Below, one piece after another: positions 12,609 through 26,680 of a stretch of DNA of 64,000 nucleotides (its first letter is position 1; every line of letters begins with the position of its first letter). The stretch comes from Neckera pumila (lineage: Eukaryota > Streptophyta > Bryopsida > Hypnales > Neckeraceae): contig OZ018413.1 of NCBI GenBank assembly GCA_963969595.1, positions 9,662,211 through 9,726,210 of the forward strand, given 5' to 3'. Made by a program: the position numbers and the translations under genes. The notes beneath the pieces are model-generated. The model worked only from the letters and a program-made list of their open reading frames with translations, was not told the origin of the DNA and did no database searches.

Positions 12609-13047
12609 AAAGATGGCAAAACCTCGCTCTCTGCAAATCCAGGCAGCCCAAAGTACATGACAGCATCCGAACCTTGGATAGGTCATGACGAGGGCGTCCA
12701 GACTGGATCACAATGCGGCCACGGCCACAAATCCAAGGATGGCATCACGACTTCTAGAATCTCTCCTCGAATCTCTCGGGAAGACACTCCTAGCCATACT
12801 GAAGCTGCAAAGAGCGTCGACAAACTGCCACAGCAGTTTCAAGCCACGATGATGACTCCATTGGAGAGCAGTTGCAGCAGCAGATGCCCAAGAGTCTGCC
12901 CAGGAGACATCATGTTGCAGCTTGAAAGACTGCTGCAAACGTGGGTCCTTTGAAATCTCAAGGCCTGCTCCTGACACCAACCACCCCTCCTCTGCCTCCG
13001 CCCTATGGAATTCGAAGAAAAGCTCCAGTGAAGCATAGAGATCAGTG
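12609..13047 (+). pseudogene. Relict C-terminal coding region of gene copy 1
   Basis: Homologous to 41759-42178 of copy 2 but behind the TAA. The frame stays open from 12657 (MTASEPWIG). It then shifts at 12825/12826, where copy 2 has one more G, and ends at 12953. A small insertion relative to copy 2 lies near 12765-12790. The proline-rich tail TTPPLPPPYGI is still readable in another frame. Confidence 0.7.
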
Positions 13048-14245
13048 AAGGCTGAAGAACCTGCGAGCTTGCATTCTTTGGTTTCCCAATGAGGATGTGG
13101 AGCTTTTAGTACCGTTAGCGCATGCAGAAGTATCGATGGGATTCTTCTGGAACTGTGTTAGGCAGGAGGTGCATTGAGCCATCATTTGAGAAGAGTTAGA
13201 CCCCTCCACATGTTTCCCAGTGCTGAAGTTTTTAAAGAAATTGGTTGCTGCATCTATGTTGCAAGTTGTTTTAAACTCTTGGACTTCTTTCTGGTTAGGG
13301 TCACATAAGGCTCCATTTATACATGTTAGTTCACTTTGGGGACAATGAAGAGCACAATTAATTTCACATGTATTTCTTTGTTAAAGAATGTCAAAATATT
13401 TTAGAGATTGAATTCTTTTAGAATGTGCCACCTAAGTTGAGATAGATGTAGCTTATTGGTTTGGTTCATAATATCTTTGACCAACTAAATATGGTTTCTG
13501 TTAACTTGAAGGAGAGCCAAGCATGTAGATAGAAATTTGGACTAGTTAGCCTCCTTGGCTTGCACAAAAGATGATTCCTTATTTTGATATGATTTTGGGG
13601 AGTTTAAGAGTGTTTTGAATTGCTACATACTTGTGAACTATTGTTTGCAAGGTGTTAAGAATCTTATAGTTATATATTTTAATTTGGACCAACATTTGTA
13701 CAAATCCATAGTGATCGAGTGAAATGGTTTTGTGCTAAATATATATCATAGCTAATACAATTTGTAATGAAACTAGCACATAATTAACACAAATTGAAGC
13801 ATTTCAATCCATGGTGGATTTATACTAATGTAGTATTTGTCCATTTGTAGCATCGAGGGTTTTGACTTGTATAATAACAATATGGAATTTTCCGTAATAA
13901 AAAAGGAGCACCAGCCAATTTGAAAGAAAATCAATGTCCATTAGCAAGACAAGATTGGATATCTTCATTTTTATTGTTACTTTTGCATGTATTGGACTTA
14001 TGATTCAACTTGAGGTGATTATCTAAGTAAACAAGCTAGGACTACTTGATGTTTTAGAAGTACGTTAGTCTAAATGTTTTATATCTAATGTTTTATTTGA
14101 TTGATGTATAGAAGTGATGTTGCAGACAAGTTAAATGGCTCAAGAACTATAGTAATTGAAAATATACTACCAATAACTTAGATCTAAATGGATGCTCTAA
14201 TTCTACTATTAGAATGAATAAATGATGGCAATGGATATTTGGAAG
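13048..14245. other. 3' flank of gene copy 1
   Basis: 3'UTR and flank, closely matching 42179-43385. No ORF of note. Confidence 0.5.
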
Positions 14246-14671
14246 TAAATGAGGTGAGAGTTATTCCAGTTTGTGGGTAGGTATGGAGTCTTTGGATTCC
14301 AAACCTACCCACAAATTGGAATTCTTAATAACTCTCACTTCATTAAACAAAATGGAGTGATTCAAACTTTTCCACTCTTAAATGTTTCCTTAGAACCACT
14401 TCCAACTTTTTCATTTTTCAAAAAAGAGATTTTTGAAGGAGTTTTTGAGCTGCCCGGGCTGCCCACTAAACACGGAAATTACATATCATGCAATAACTTT
14501 TTAACCGTGTAGTCAAAAGTTATGAAAATTATTGGACCTTGAAGCTACTCTTCAAACCCTCGGGCACATGTTTTTCTAAAATTTTCAAAGAAAAAAAATA
14601 AAAACTCCGTTTGTAGTGAGCTGTCCAAAATTGCTATGTTGCCAAAAAACACTATTTGGTCATTTAGGGAT
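14246..14671. mobile_element. Family A, right-end fragment
   Basis: Follows the right half of A elements and ends CATTTAGGGAT then TA. It has an internal foldback (about 14250-14340, GTGAGAGTTATT against its complement). Copy 2 has a different 1.9-kb block here (43386-45325). Confidence 0.6.
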
Positions 14672-15912
14672 TAATCAAGTGGTTGGGACAAAAATGATCA
14701 CAAGCATGGGCCATTAACAAAATCTATATATATTCTATAGTTTTTTTCAATGATATTGAACATATCTAAATAAACTTTTAATAGGATAAAAATCAAATGC
14801 AAAACTTGTCAATAAAAAAATAATAATGCAAAACATGAAATTTTTTAAGAAAATATATTGCAAAATTTAACTAAAAAAAACTCTTTAATAATGGTTTCTT
14901 TACTTTAATTTGAAATTAATAAGTATTTGAAATAAAAATGACCTATAAGGATGGATAGTTGTAAAATTAGGTTGTCACATTGATTAATATGGGAGAAATT
15001 TACTTGTTATCTCTTAGCTTAAAGTATTGACTTTGGTGACATTCAACAACTCTAAAGGAATATGACACGTCAATCTGTATTTTGTGTCTCTTCAAATCTC
15101 AACTAAATTGATTACAAGAATCATCTTTACAATTTACACTATCTTTAAATTTCAAGTTTTCTTAAAATTCTAAATATAGACTAAAAATAGAAGAATAAAA
15201 AAGATTCTAGTCATCTACACAATGTTGTCAAATTACATAAATAAACAAAGGTAAAACAAAACAATAAATAATATTTATTTTGTACTTTAATTTAAAGTGC
15301 AATAATCTTTTGTATAATTACATGAATGGATTTTAGGTTGTTTCATTGCCTTGAAATAAAACAGGTGATTTTAAGAATCTCAATATTAATTTTTTTGGAT
15401 TTTCCCATTCACTAATTTTGTGCCTATATTTTGGAGAAACATTTTAGACTTAAATTGTAGATAATGAATAAACTAAGTTTTATGTTGTTCTAATTTTACA
15501 TAGTTTATTATTAGTTTTTTTTCAAAAGCTTGTATATTTCAAAACTATCTTCTATAGCACAAAATAAAATGGCGTTTCATATAAATGAATGATTCATATT
15601 AACTAAAGGCTTGAAAAAGAGATTACACTTCTTATATGAATAGTAATTTTTAAATGAATTTTAGATTTTAAAATGATTTATAGACTTTTAAATAATTTTT
15701 TATTTATTTTGAATATACGTCAATAAATTTATGAAATTTTGGATCTGCTTCAAATTTTGTCTTCCTTCATTATAAAATTGACCCAAGATATAGGATTTTG
15801 AAAGTAAATATCTTTTGAAACTTAGTAGTGACATGATGGAGATGTTCAAAATAAAATAAAAATGTTGCTGCTCACTAAAACTTTAAGCCACAAAAAAAGC
15901 CACAAGCTTCAA
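14672..15912. other. Gene-free duplicated DNA
   Basis: AT-rich, aligns with about 45326-46640. I see no gene or RNA. Confidence 0.45.
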
Positions 15913-16219
15913 CATTAGAGGAGTTTTGGGGGCCTTAGAAGACTATTTCAGACTCGTTCCTCAATCTGCCCAGATTCAAGGAACGAAGGTACGGGCGTGT
16001 CAGATTTTTTTTTTTCACAAAAAAAAAAAAAAAAAAAAATTTACCAAAATATCATTTCAACCAATTTTTTTTTTTTTTTTTTTTCAAAAATGACGTGGAT
16101 GTCGCTTGGCCACGTCAGCCAATGTCAGCCGAGCCATTTGGCAGTGTCCCAGCATTTCTGCAGAGTTTCCACAGTCTGGAAATTTGCAGTCTCTGAAGAG
16201 GCCTAAAACTCCTCTTCTG
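15913..16219. mobile_element. Family D element D2 with A/T hairpin
   Basis: The ends are CATTAGAGGAGTTTTGGGGG and a complementary CCTAAAACTCCTCTTCTG. The inside holds an A-run and a T-run (16004-16084) that can pair. The other copy has an empty site at 46640/46641. No clear target duplication. Confidence 0.75.
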
Positions 16220-19129
16220 AGAAGAATTCATTTCATGATTCCTTAATGATTTACAAATGTAACTTATGTAAGAAGTAAGTATGAGATCCAAAATAAACCT
16301 AAAGATAAATCAAGAATGCATTCCAAATTAAACTCAAATTAATTTAAAAAAAACAAAAAATGAATCTAAAATTGAATTTTGAAAATCCAAAAAATAGAAC
16401 CAAAATAAACTCTAAACTATATTGAAATGGTTCAAACCTTGCATCCTACTATAAAATTGATAAAAAACCAAACCTAGAGGTGATATCAAACATCACACTC
16501 CATCAGCCAAGTCTTTTGGTTCTTTAAAGCTCAATTGAAGGTTTTGGGGTCATGTTTCAAACTTTGGCAATTAGAATTTTCACAACTCAAAGATAGTGGA
16601 TTCCAAAAAGTGTTGTCTTTCAAATTGGCTGTGGAAATGACTTTATGAACCTCCATTTGTCATTGCATTTTTGCACGTGCACACACATCATTGAAAATGA
16701 CCACACCAACAACTCTTAGATGTTACAAAATGCAATCTCTATGGATATGTGGAGTCTTGGAAGAGTACAATACATGGATTGAATGAAGCATGCTTCTATA
16801 CATATTATCACTTATTTAAATTCATATTCTATTGTGAGAAGTGAATTAACAATTGTAGAAACCAATTCTTGAGGCTTTTAATTGTTGTAAATTGTCTAGA
16901 GTGGTTGTAGGGCAAGTATGTGTGGAGATAAAAGTCATCTTTCAATTCATGTTCATGTGCTTCGGATATGTATTCATGAACATTGTAAGGTGCTTGGATT
17001 TGCTATTACAACCAAGGATAACCAATTGTTTGTTGATGGACCCCATTAGTCAACTTTGTCTTCAAAATAATGTCATTTGTTTATAAACATCTACCATTTG
17101 ACATTAGCCTTATAAACATCTACCATTTGATGTTAGCCTTTGACGTCATTAGTCAAGCGGCCCCCCCTACAATCGTCCATGGGATGGCAAAAATCCTTCC
17201 AACATTGTTTGTACTTCCAAGCAAATTATGAACTTTTAGTCATTTGGATTCAAAATTTTATGGCTTTAATAAAGCGGCCTTATATATGGTAGCATTAAAG
17301 TTTTGTAATTTTTGTTGTGACTTTTTACAAGTACAACATGTATTTTTCAATACAAAAATATATATATGCACCCTCTTTTATTAAAAAAGAAAAAGATCAC
17401 CTAAACCAATTTTGACCTAGAAGTTTGTCACTAGAATTATAATTTTCACCTCAAAGTCATATAGACTTAGGTGTGGAATCTTGAACGAAAGGTCCTTTCA
17501 TTTATGTCATTCCCTTCTTTAGTTATAGAACTAAAATTAATACTATTCACTATCATGTCTAAAATATAAGGTGCTCATAATTAAAGTCATCTTTTATAAT
17601 TGTTGTGTAAGAAGTTGAATTGAAATTTTAAAAATTCTTTATACTCCAAAATGTCTTTTAAGAATGTTGTTGAATTTCTTTAATGAATAGACCATCTTTT
17701 GTATAAAATGACCTTATAGGCATACATCATCCTCAAGGAACAATACTTTATTTACTTTCCCAATGGCTCTGTTGAAGCCTAACACTAGAGACAAAAATTT
17801 TGATTTCAGTATTTCCTTTTTAAAATATGTGCAAAGCACTGCGTAATCAAATATCTTTTATCAATCTTGCTAATGGTGTAATCAATCTTTTCAAAAAATT
17901 GTGCAATTTTGTCGATCTATTTTTCATTGGAAAGCTACATAAGTCTTTTTTCATTTCAACGGTGGAGATCATCAAATTTATTCCACACAAATGAGGAACT
18001 ACACTAATAATTACAAGAGCTAGTCAAAAAAACAAGAGTTGTTCTCAAACATCCCCAGCCCTTTAGGGATTAAATCAATATATGCATAGCTACTAAATTT
18101 TTTACTTCCAAACTATAGTCACATTATCTTCAAAGTTTAATGAATCAAAATGAGGGAAATATGGAAGCAAAAAGTATAAAATCATGACTCCTAATGAATC
18201 CATTCTTCCAACCAAAATATACCCAATTTCAAAGTTGGTTAATTTTCCTTATTTAACGGATGGTTTTAGAATCAAATCCAAAACTTTGCAAGGATGGTAG
18301 TGCATAAAAGATAGAGAATCATTTTATGTCTAATTTAGTAACAAACTTGCATTTTATGGGCTAGGAACCTCAAGGTCTGACTCATGCCAAAAAATCTCTA
18401 AAAATTTGTTTGGCACTTTTTCAAAGTCATTCTAATGGCAATCAAAATTTGAAACCAAAATTGCATTTATATGTGTGAAAAATGCATTGAAACCACATCT
18501 CAAATTTGTTTCAATGCGTCTATGATATTATATCATTGCTTTTTTAGTATCAAATTTACTAAGCATTTTGGAACACATTTGAGATGCATTGATTTGATTC
18601 CTCTAAAGGAATTTTAAATTGTGATCTTGAACTAAGGAAAATTATTCAACTACATCTAAAAACATCCAAGTAAGCATTTGATTATGGTTCTTGTTACCAA
18701 ACCTTCTAAGTTCTTGTTGGATCTTCTTATGAGTTAGTAAGGGATTCTAGATGATGTTAGCATGTGGACACCATATGAACAAGGATAGTTTACACTATAG
18801 GGATGTTTGTCCATGTAGCATTTACGTACTTTTCAAATACATTGCTACTCAAACTTCTACTAATACATGTAGTTGTTAATGCAAAGCTTCCTCTCCTTCA
18901 ATCCATAAGTTGATAAACTACAATCATTCCCAAAATGTTAATAAGAGACACAAATCATACATCAACCATAATTGAAGCTCACATATATAGAACTTATACA
19001 CTTTAGGCAAGACTGTGTAGGCTTCAATTCATTTTAAAAGCTAATCACAATTAGGTCTAATTACCACATTTGAAAAGCAATTAGGCAGGCCCAATCACAG
19101 AATACCACATCCAATACACTCATCCATTC
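16220..19129. other. Gene-free duplicated DNA
   Basis: AT-rich, aligns with about 46641-50160. Contains a short direct repeat of TAAACATCTACCATTTGA (17083-17130). No ORF above noise. Confidence 0.45.
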
Positions 19130-20060
19130 TAAGTCTGCCACGAAGCAACCTTGCAACTCCGCACATGCAATGTGCTTTTTCTTTTACTTTTACTTTCTCA
19201 CTTTCAGACCCAGATGATTGCTTTGACGTTCTACACAAAATTGTGAAATTAGGTTGCCCCATACTAATTTCTCGACAGTTTGCACTATATAAATACTCAG
19301 TGCTCTTGTATAATTAAGCATTCAATCCAGAGCCATGTGTATGGCATAGATTAGTACAACAATTCAAGGCCCGATTGAGAGAGTTGCATGTGCCTTCATG
19401 TGGGCTGTGGGCATGCATTGAGTTATGAGGTAATTTATTTGAGGTAAGCAATCTAATCGGGAAGGCAACCTAATTTCACTATTTTGTGTAGTGAGTGAAC
19501 CAAAGAGGATAGACATGTGCATAGACCTAGCTTCATCTTTTAAATGCAATAGCCATGACGGCTTGCATTGGCACTGCAGCAGACACTCTGCTTGTTGCAC
19601 ATCAGTCTAGCATGCAAGCAATAGGCCACAATTTTTGCAATGTGTCCAAAAACTAATACTTCAAGGATAAGCTGCCAAATCTTGCGCTTTTGGAATGTAA
19701 ATTTTAATGACGTGCCGTATTTCCCCAAGCCCAAGTTGAATTTGTTCTTTGCAACACTTGACGCAAGGATAATTTTCTAGAGTCTTGGGTAGAGAAACCA
19801 CAATAACTTAAAAAATTAGCACTTCGGAATTAGGAATTGATCCAAAAGTGTGCAATTTGCATGGCTTTATTACCTCTGTTTCTGAATTATGGATCTCTAT
19901 TTTGTGAGCTTGTTCATTGTGATCTGTGTAGTTAAGCCTTGTGACTGTGTTAGTACAAATTGATACACAACAGTAGGCGGCTTTGTAGTGCATTGTTTTC
20001 AAGCCATGCATGTATCTAGATTTGCTTAAAAGTGCATACATGTAGATTTGATGATCTGTA
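19130..20060 (+). ncRNA. Candidate non-coding transcription unit, copy 1
   Basis: This block is unusually well conserved between the duplicated copies; 19540-19740 is essentially identical to 51055-51255. It starts after a pyrimidine-rich stretch and a strong TATA box. The plus strand has only tiny ORFs (ATG at 19334 gives four residues). A good 5' splice site (GAG then GTAAGC) lies at about 19443, so a spliced RNA is possible. Identification as RNA is inference. It could also be a promoter plus 5' part of a lost gene. Confidence 0.3.
19286..19295 (+). promoter_or_regulatory. TATA box of conserved unit, copy 1
   Basis: TATATAAATA, conserved exactly at 50322-50331 in copy 2, with matching flanks downstream. 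Confidence 0.55.
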
Positions 20061-22014
20061 GAGGTACGAATTGCTTAAAAGTATGTATTACATCCTTTTC
20101 ACTACAGTAAGTCTACAACAACCTAACAAGTTTAAACCCTGAACGCCTCAATCCTTTTTTAAATTTTTGCACATTTTTACTTATATCTTTGTATGGAAAT
20201 ATCATTTACCAAAATTTCATGAATTTGGTCATTAAGGAAGGTTGTTTTTTCTAGATTCAAGTATTACATTAGATGAAAGAAAAGTAAGTTGGACTAAACA
20301 ATGCCTTGAAGCCCTCTGTTCATTGTTCAGAATATGGACGTCAAAGTGCTTCAGGGTTAAATCTTATATAGTGATTTGTAACTATTACAAAATATTTATG
20401 ATAAATAATTTGAAGGTGCCTTTTATCCAATTAGATAAACAAAGCTGCAAGCATGTGAATATAAGTAGAAATGCTACAACCATTGAAGATCATTATAATA
20501 TAAACACTTATAATGTAGGTATCTATAACATAATTACACTGTAATTATTAAAAAATTCTATAATATAGGCACCTATAACATTGGAATATAGTTTTCTAGG
20601 CTCATGGTCTCTTATTTCTACTTCCTAGGTTTACAAAATAGCAACCGTTGCATTTTAAAAGTAGATGTCTATCTCGATGTCTATGGTCAAACTTATAACT
20701 TTCAGAATTTTTGTTTTTTGTTTAGATTTAAACTCAAACATTGAAGAATTAAAGGTTATCTTTCAATTCCATTTCAAACTTTGAAAATAAAATAAAATTC
20801 AATGAGTTATTATAATTGAAAGCTCCATGTGTTAGAATTCAAATAACTTATACTTGTCAATAAATATTTCATTTTGACTTTTATTTTAAAAATTCTATAC
20901 ATGGATAACTTACAAATATTATTTCTCATTCTAACCTTCATTTTCAATCCAATTTGCAAATTTTTCTAATGTGAAGTTTAATTGATGTAAATTTTATATA
21001 CCTATCACACTTTTAAAATTTACAATAAGGGAGATAGCAAGAGACACTTGTCCTTTTTTTGGTCCCCTTAGCCTTGAAAAGCTATTTTTTTGCTCATAAT
21101 TCTTGTATAATATGTTAGTCTTATACAAAATTTGAAGTGAAGGTATATGTGGTAGTTGTAGACATTGATTAATTTTTATTTTTAAAAAAAAGACTACTTT
21201 ATTATTTTTAAATGGCCTCCAATTTGATGTCTACCTTCTAGAGGATTTTAGTACTATTTTTTACCCAAATTGCAAATTTAATGTTCAAAACTGGGTTAAA
21301 TGGACTTCCACTAAAGTTTCACAAGCCCATAAAGAGATTTTCATAAAATAATGAATTGTCCACCTTCCACATGTGTTCAAAATACCTTTGCGTAAATGCA
21401 AAGAGCACAATTTTTTTCCCAAAGATGAAAATGGTTAAAGAAGAGCACCTTCAAGTTGGAAAAATGAACTTTTTGTTGTATTTTATTCTTTAGAAATTTT
21501 TTACTATTTTCTATAATGAACATTGAAGGTTTATTTTCATTGTATTTTCTGTTGTCCTTTTTTATGTACAACCTTTATAGATACATTTTTCTAGGTCTGA
21601 GTTTTAAGAGACATAATATTTTTAATGTTTTAAAAATTATTTATATTTCCTTTAATTTAAAAAAAAAATATTCCAAAAATCACAGCATTCACAATACTAG
21701 GTCAATTTGAGACAAAGATGGCAGGTGTTTCTCGCAACATCATTAATTGTTTTTTTTCAGTAAAGCTTTTTAAAATATTCAAATTCAAGTTCAAAATATT
21801 ATTTTTTACATTAAAATTATCAAATTTTAATCAAAAAATTATATATAGGCGAATTCAGTTTGATGCCGGGTGGCTGAAATGGTGCTGATTTGACATTGAG
21901 GCAAAGGGTGTTTTGTGCAAAACAAAGAAAATAGTTACTTGAAAAAATTTCATAATATCCTTTATGTACTTTTATGAATTTTATCTCTAAAGAATAATTC
22001 AAATTAATTGAATA

Positions 22015-22728
<714 letters not shown>

Positions 22729-23632
22729 GAGGTCAAATTACACTAAAATGTATCACAAAAGGGGTCAAACCCACTAATTTTTGCAATATAACTTCTTTTT
22801 AGCTATCATTTTCTAATACTAATCTATTAATTGTAGGTATTTAGTCCTTTTTGACTAATATTTCATGTTGAGCCTAATAATGCTTTATTTATCAGAAAAT
22901 CAAAAATTCTTTATTATAGTTAAAATTGAAGTTTTAATGTCAATATGTCAGGTTTTTCAATTGTAGAAAAGGGTTCTATTTTTTGATTAATAATAATGTG
23001 GTTGAATCCAAAAAATTCATATACGTAAACATATGATAGAATAAAAAAGGATTTTTTTTCTACAATTTGAATATTTTTCTATTTTCTATAATATTCAGAT
23101 TTAAAAATTTGTGAACATCCTTTTCAATATAAAAAATAATCCAAATGATGATTGTATTAAAACAAAAAATGTATATATTATTGACTTTAAAGTCACTACA
23201 CAAGCTAAGTTTGAATTTGAATGTCTAAATTTTGTATGAAATGAAAGTAATAATTTGTCAATAATCATTTAATTAATTACAAAATTATACTATTTTGAAT
23301 ACAAGATTTAATCACTAAAAATTCTTTTAAATAGTTGTATGTTTGAGAAGTATAAACGATTTGGATGAAAATATCTTTTTAAAGTGCTATATTGTAAAAA
23401 AGTCACTAAATTTAGCTTTAAAACTAGTGATTTATGTCTTTCTAAGATTTTTTTCTATGAAATTTTGTCTCCAATTTTTTAAAGGGACACATTGCAATAC
23501 TATTCATCTAAATTTTTTTCTTAAAAATGACAACATCAAAGGAATTTTTAGCTTTAAAAGTTCAAAAAAGGACTTGAGTTGTGTCCTAGCAAAGTAATCC
23601 TAATGGTACCTTTGTGTATGATTTGATCCATC
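22729..23632. mobile_element. Family B element B1
   Basis: The ends are GAGGTCAAATTACACT and a complementary ATGATTTGATCCATC, flanked by TA. The other copy reads GACCATATACCATC near 58645 without the element. It carries the same inside as B2, in inverted orientation. No transposase ORF; 23343-23597 (84 aa) is probably chance. Confidence 0.75.
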
Positions 23633-23919
23633 TACCATCAAGAATTTTTTTTGATGGCAAGGTCATAAATTTACTTCATTGACATTTGGTGAAATTGAAG
23701 ATTGAAGATGTTTTTTTTATAGAAAAATCAATTGTCCATCATGAATCCTCAAAGATAATTGGGTAATTTGAAGATAGACTATTCTTTGTCAATTATCGGA
23801 AAATGAGCTTGGTATACCAATTCTAGTAGCAAAAGCAAATGGATTAGACTACAATTCTAAGAAAGTAGGAATAAGAGAGTAGCACGTACAAATATTTACA
23901 AATTAGGTTTCTTTCTGGC

Positions 23920-24420
23920 TAGGGATAATTAGGCTCAAGTTGATGACTTCCACCATGTCAAGAATTGTATTGAAAGTCAAGTTTCAACCCTTATTTAAGC
24001 ATAGTAGAATAGTTTTTTTCAAAACACTTTGAACTAAGTTGATGTGGGGAACCAAGCTAACTTTTATATAGCTCTAAATTCACTTAAGATTTGAAGACTT
24101 CATCTAAAAGTTATGGCCAAATTTTAGAGAGGGGTTGAAAGGGACATTTTTTTTTATATTTGGCTATAACTTTTTGTTGGAGTCTCCAAATTTCAAGTGG
24201 ACTCTTGAAGGTGAAAGTTAGCTTGATTCTTCAATGAATCTCCACATAAATTTAGTTCAAATTTTTTTGAAATTTTTTTATTCTACTATGCCTGAGTGAA
24301 GTTTAAAATTTGACTTTGAACACAATTTCTTGCATTTTACTTAACTATGAGAGGTTGATTTCCTATTAGTCCTAATTAATTTACATTTTCCACATTGATT
24401 GTTTTACCTACCATTATTTC
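23920..24420. repeat. Family F long hairpin, copy F3
   Basis: The arms 23930-24130 and 24165-24400 are complementary, with the shared word TAAAAGTTATGGCCAAATTT. Non-coding. Confidence 0.6.
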
Positions 24421-24521
24421 ACTTGTATAAAGAACTTTTCTTCTTATCTACAAATTCATAAAGATAAATAAGTGGCTTTTGAAGCTAGTCACCCTCGGCA
24501 ATTAGCTTCAAAAATCACTTA

Positions 24522-25447
24522 ATCCCTAAAGGACCAAACGACGTCTTTTGGCAACATAGCAATTTTGGACAGCTCACTACAATTGGAAATTTTATTTTTT
24601 TTCTTTGAAAATTTCATACAATGTGTGCATGAGGAGTAGCTTTAAGGCCCAACAACTTTCAAAACTTTTGACTACATGGTTAAAAAGTTATTGGATGATA
24701 TGTCATTTTCAATAGTCAACGAGCAGCTCAAAATTTTTCTAAGAAATCACTTTTTGAAAAAATAAAAATTTGAAATTGGTCCTTTAGATTTATATAGATG
24801 TGTAAAGCTTTGAATTACTCCATTTTTATTTATGAGATAAGAATTATGAGGTGTTCTAGTTTGCAGGCGGGTATGGATTCCCTACTCTAAAATGAACTTA
24901 CAAATCCTTTATTTAACTCAATTTTTAGTATTTTTTGAAAAAAATAAAAGCATAGGATGTATATTATTTACTGCAACATTACAACCATTGAAATCGACAT
25001 TTTTTTATTCCATAATTAAATCCTTAACAATTTCGTGTTTTGAATCATTCTCTACTTCTTTCTACAACCTATTTTTTTCCTAGATGTTGTACAATTCCAA
25101 ATGATCTGAATTTTTTCAAGCATGTGGCCAACTTGCTTTGAAGAGTGAATCCAAGGAGTAACCACCATTTTGGACATTTTTTCATTTAAATGTGACCTTA
25201 TGAAGTGTAGCTGCCCGGGTTTCCGCAGGTCCAAAAAAGGGATTTTTGTCAATTCAAATGCTAATATCTTACAATCTACAAGGTGGAAAATTTTGAAATT
25301 GTTTCTACATATTTTCAAACAAATTTACTATAAGATCCTACGATTATATGTGTCTAAAAATGTTTTTTTTCTGAAATTTGATACTTGTACTAAAATGGCA
25401 GTTTTGGAGTGCTTTTGGTGAAAACATAGTCTCCAACCTTTAGGGGT
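24522..25447. mobile_element. Family A element A5
   Basis: The ends are ATCCCTAAAGGACC and CTTTAGGGGT, flanked by TA (24520-24521, 25448-25449). It is inverted relative to A1. No transposase ORF. Confidence 0.75.
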
Positions 25448-26598
25448 TAATTTGGCTTAATTGCACTAAATCTGTTTAATTTTTTAATTACAAACCCTGT
25501 GCTTTATTTGTTGTTGTATCATAATTATTATGTTGACTATTTTCGCAAAAGTTAGACCATCTGGCTTAATGCACATTCAACAAATTTGATAGGCTCCCTA
25601 TTCCATTGTTAATAGCTTTGTTTGTCATTACAAAGCGGCCTTTGAAAGCCTTCAATTTCCTCTAATGACTATCTACACAATTATATTTACAACAATATTA
25701 AACATTTAAACAGCAAAATCAATTTAGATTTACAAAAAGCAATAAGTATTTTAATTCAACAACCCTAGAAGATCTAATACAATTATATTTGACAATTAAT
25801 ATTGAATGGTAAGGTTGAGGTTCCTAAAGAATCTTCCATTGCATATATATTTTTTTAATCTTTGAAATATCTAATTACAATTTAATTTAAATCAAACACA
25901 TGTCAATGTGATGATTACAATAGAAATTTTCTTTAAACCTTTCAAACTTACATTGGTCATAATTGTATAGAATGATGTACATCAATTTCACTACACTAAT
26001 AATGAAGTTCAATGGTACCACACTAATTGATTTGGAAATGCTATAAATTTATACTATTGATGACAATTTTTATTAGCGGCATATCATACATGTAGGGTCA
26101 ATTTTGGATATAAGTAGGGAAAATTTGGATCGTGACTAAAATTTTAAAAAATCTACAGCTATTTTTGAAAAATTTGACAAAATTTCATTGTTGCTAATTC
26201 TTAATATCCAAAAGTTAGTCTTGAGAAAATTTAGAGAAAAGAACACATTTATGCATGAATAGAAAAAATCAATCCAAAATTAGGAGTGTCTTAAAATTAG
26301 AAAACGTAAAGTGCCAAAAGCCAAGAAGTCCAAATCAAGCTACCAAACTATTGAACTACAAAAACTAAACTATTTTGGCTCAAGGTGCCAAAATTGACCA
26401 CCAAGTTCGTTACTCAGATATCAATTGAATTTAAATTTAAGAAGGGTATCTCTATGAACATATTTGTTAAATTTTAGAAGGGTATCTCTATGAACATATT
26501 TGTTAAATTTAAGAAGGGTATCTATATGAACATATTTGTTAGAAATATTTATCAAGAGTGAAACTTATAGGATCTTAAAATCAATTAGTGTGGTTTAA
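25448..26598. other. Third-copy upstream flank, gene-free
   Basis: From about 25680 it resembles the upstream flanks of gene copies 1 and 2 (9320 and 38610). No gene seen apart from the tandem repeat at 26439-26552. Confidence 0.5.
26439..26552. repeat. Three tandem copies of a ~37-bp unit
   Basis: The unit AAGGGTATCTCTATGAACAT plus a TTTGTTAAATTT tail is repeated three times with few changes. One copy is present upstream of the other gene copies (AGGATATCTCTACAAACATAG). Confidence 0.85.
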
Positions 26599-26671
26599 AG
26601 TAAATTTCATTCACAGGAAGACTCCATCTGGAAGCCCATGTTTCACTCCAAGACTGAGTGTTACTCCGTAT

Positions 26672-26680
26672 TATATAAAA
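26672..26680 (+). promoter_or_regulatory. TATA box of gene copy 3
   Basis: TATATAAAA at the place where copies 1 and 2 have only GTATAAG. Same spacing to the 5'UTR exon. Confidence 0.5.

Noticed and set aside
12013..12711. 232-codon minus-strand ORF (and 41157-41816, 219 codons)
   Set aside because: It lies antisense over the spliced exons of gene copies 1 and 2. The plus-strand exons explain the open frame through phase-matched introns and a coherent protein.
16004..16084. Poly(A) tail of a retroposed gene
   Set aside because: A- and T-runs are paired inside an inverted-repeat element (D2), with no upstream coding relic.
19540..19734. 64-codon minus-strand ORF, identical at 51055-51249
   Set aside because: Identity of the peptide follows from near-identity of the whole block, including non-coding parts. 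No sign of selection on this frame can be claimed from two copies.
26439..26552. CRISPR-like array
   Set aside because: Three directly adjacent 37-bp units without spacers, in a plant genome: a simple tandem repeat.
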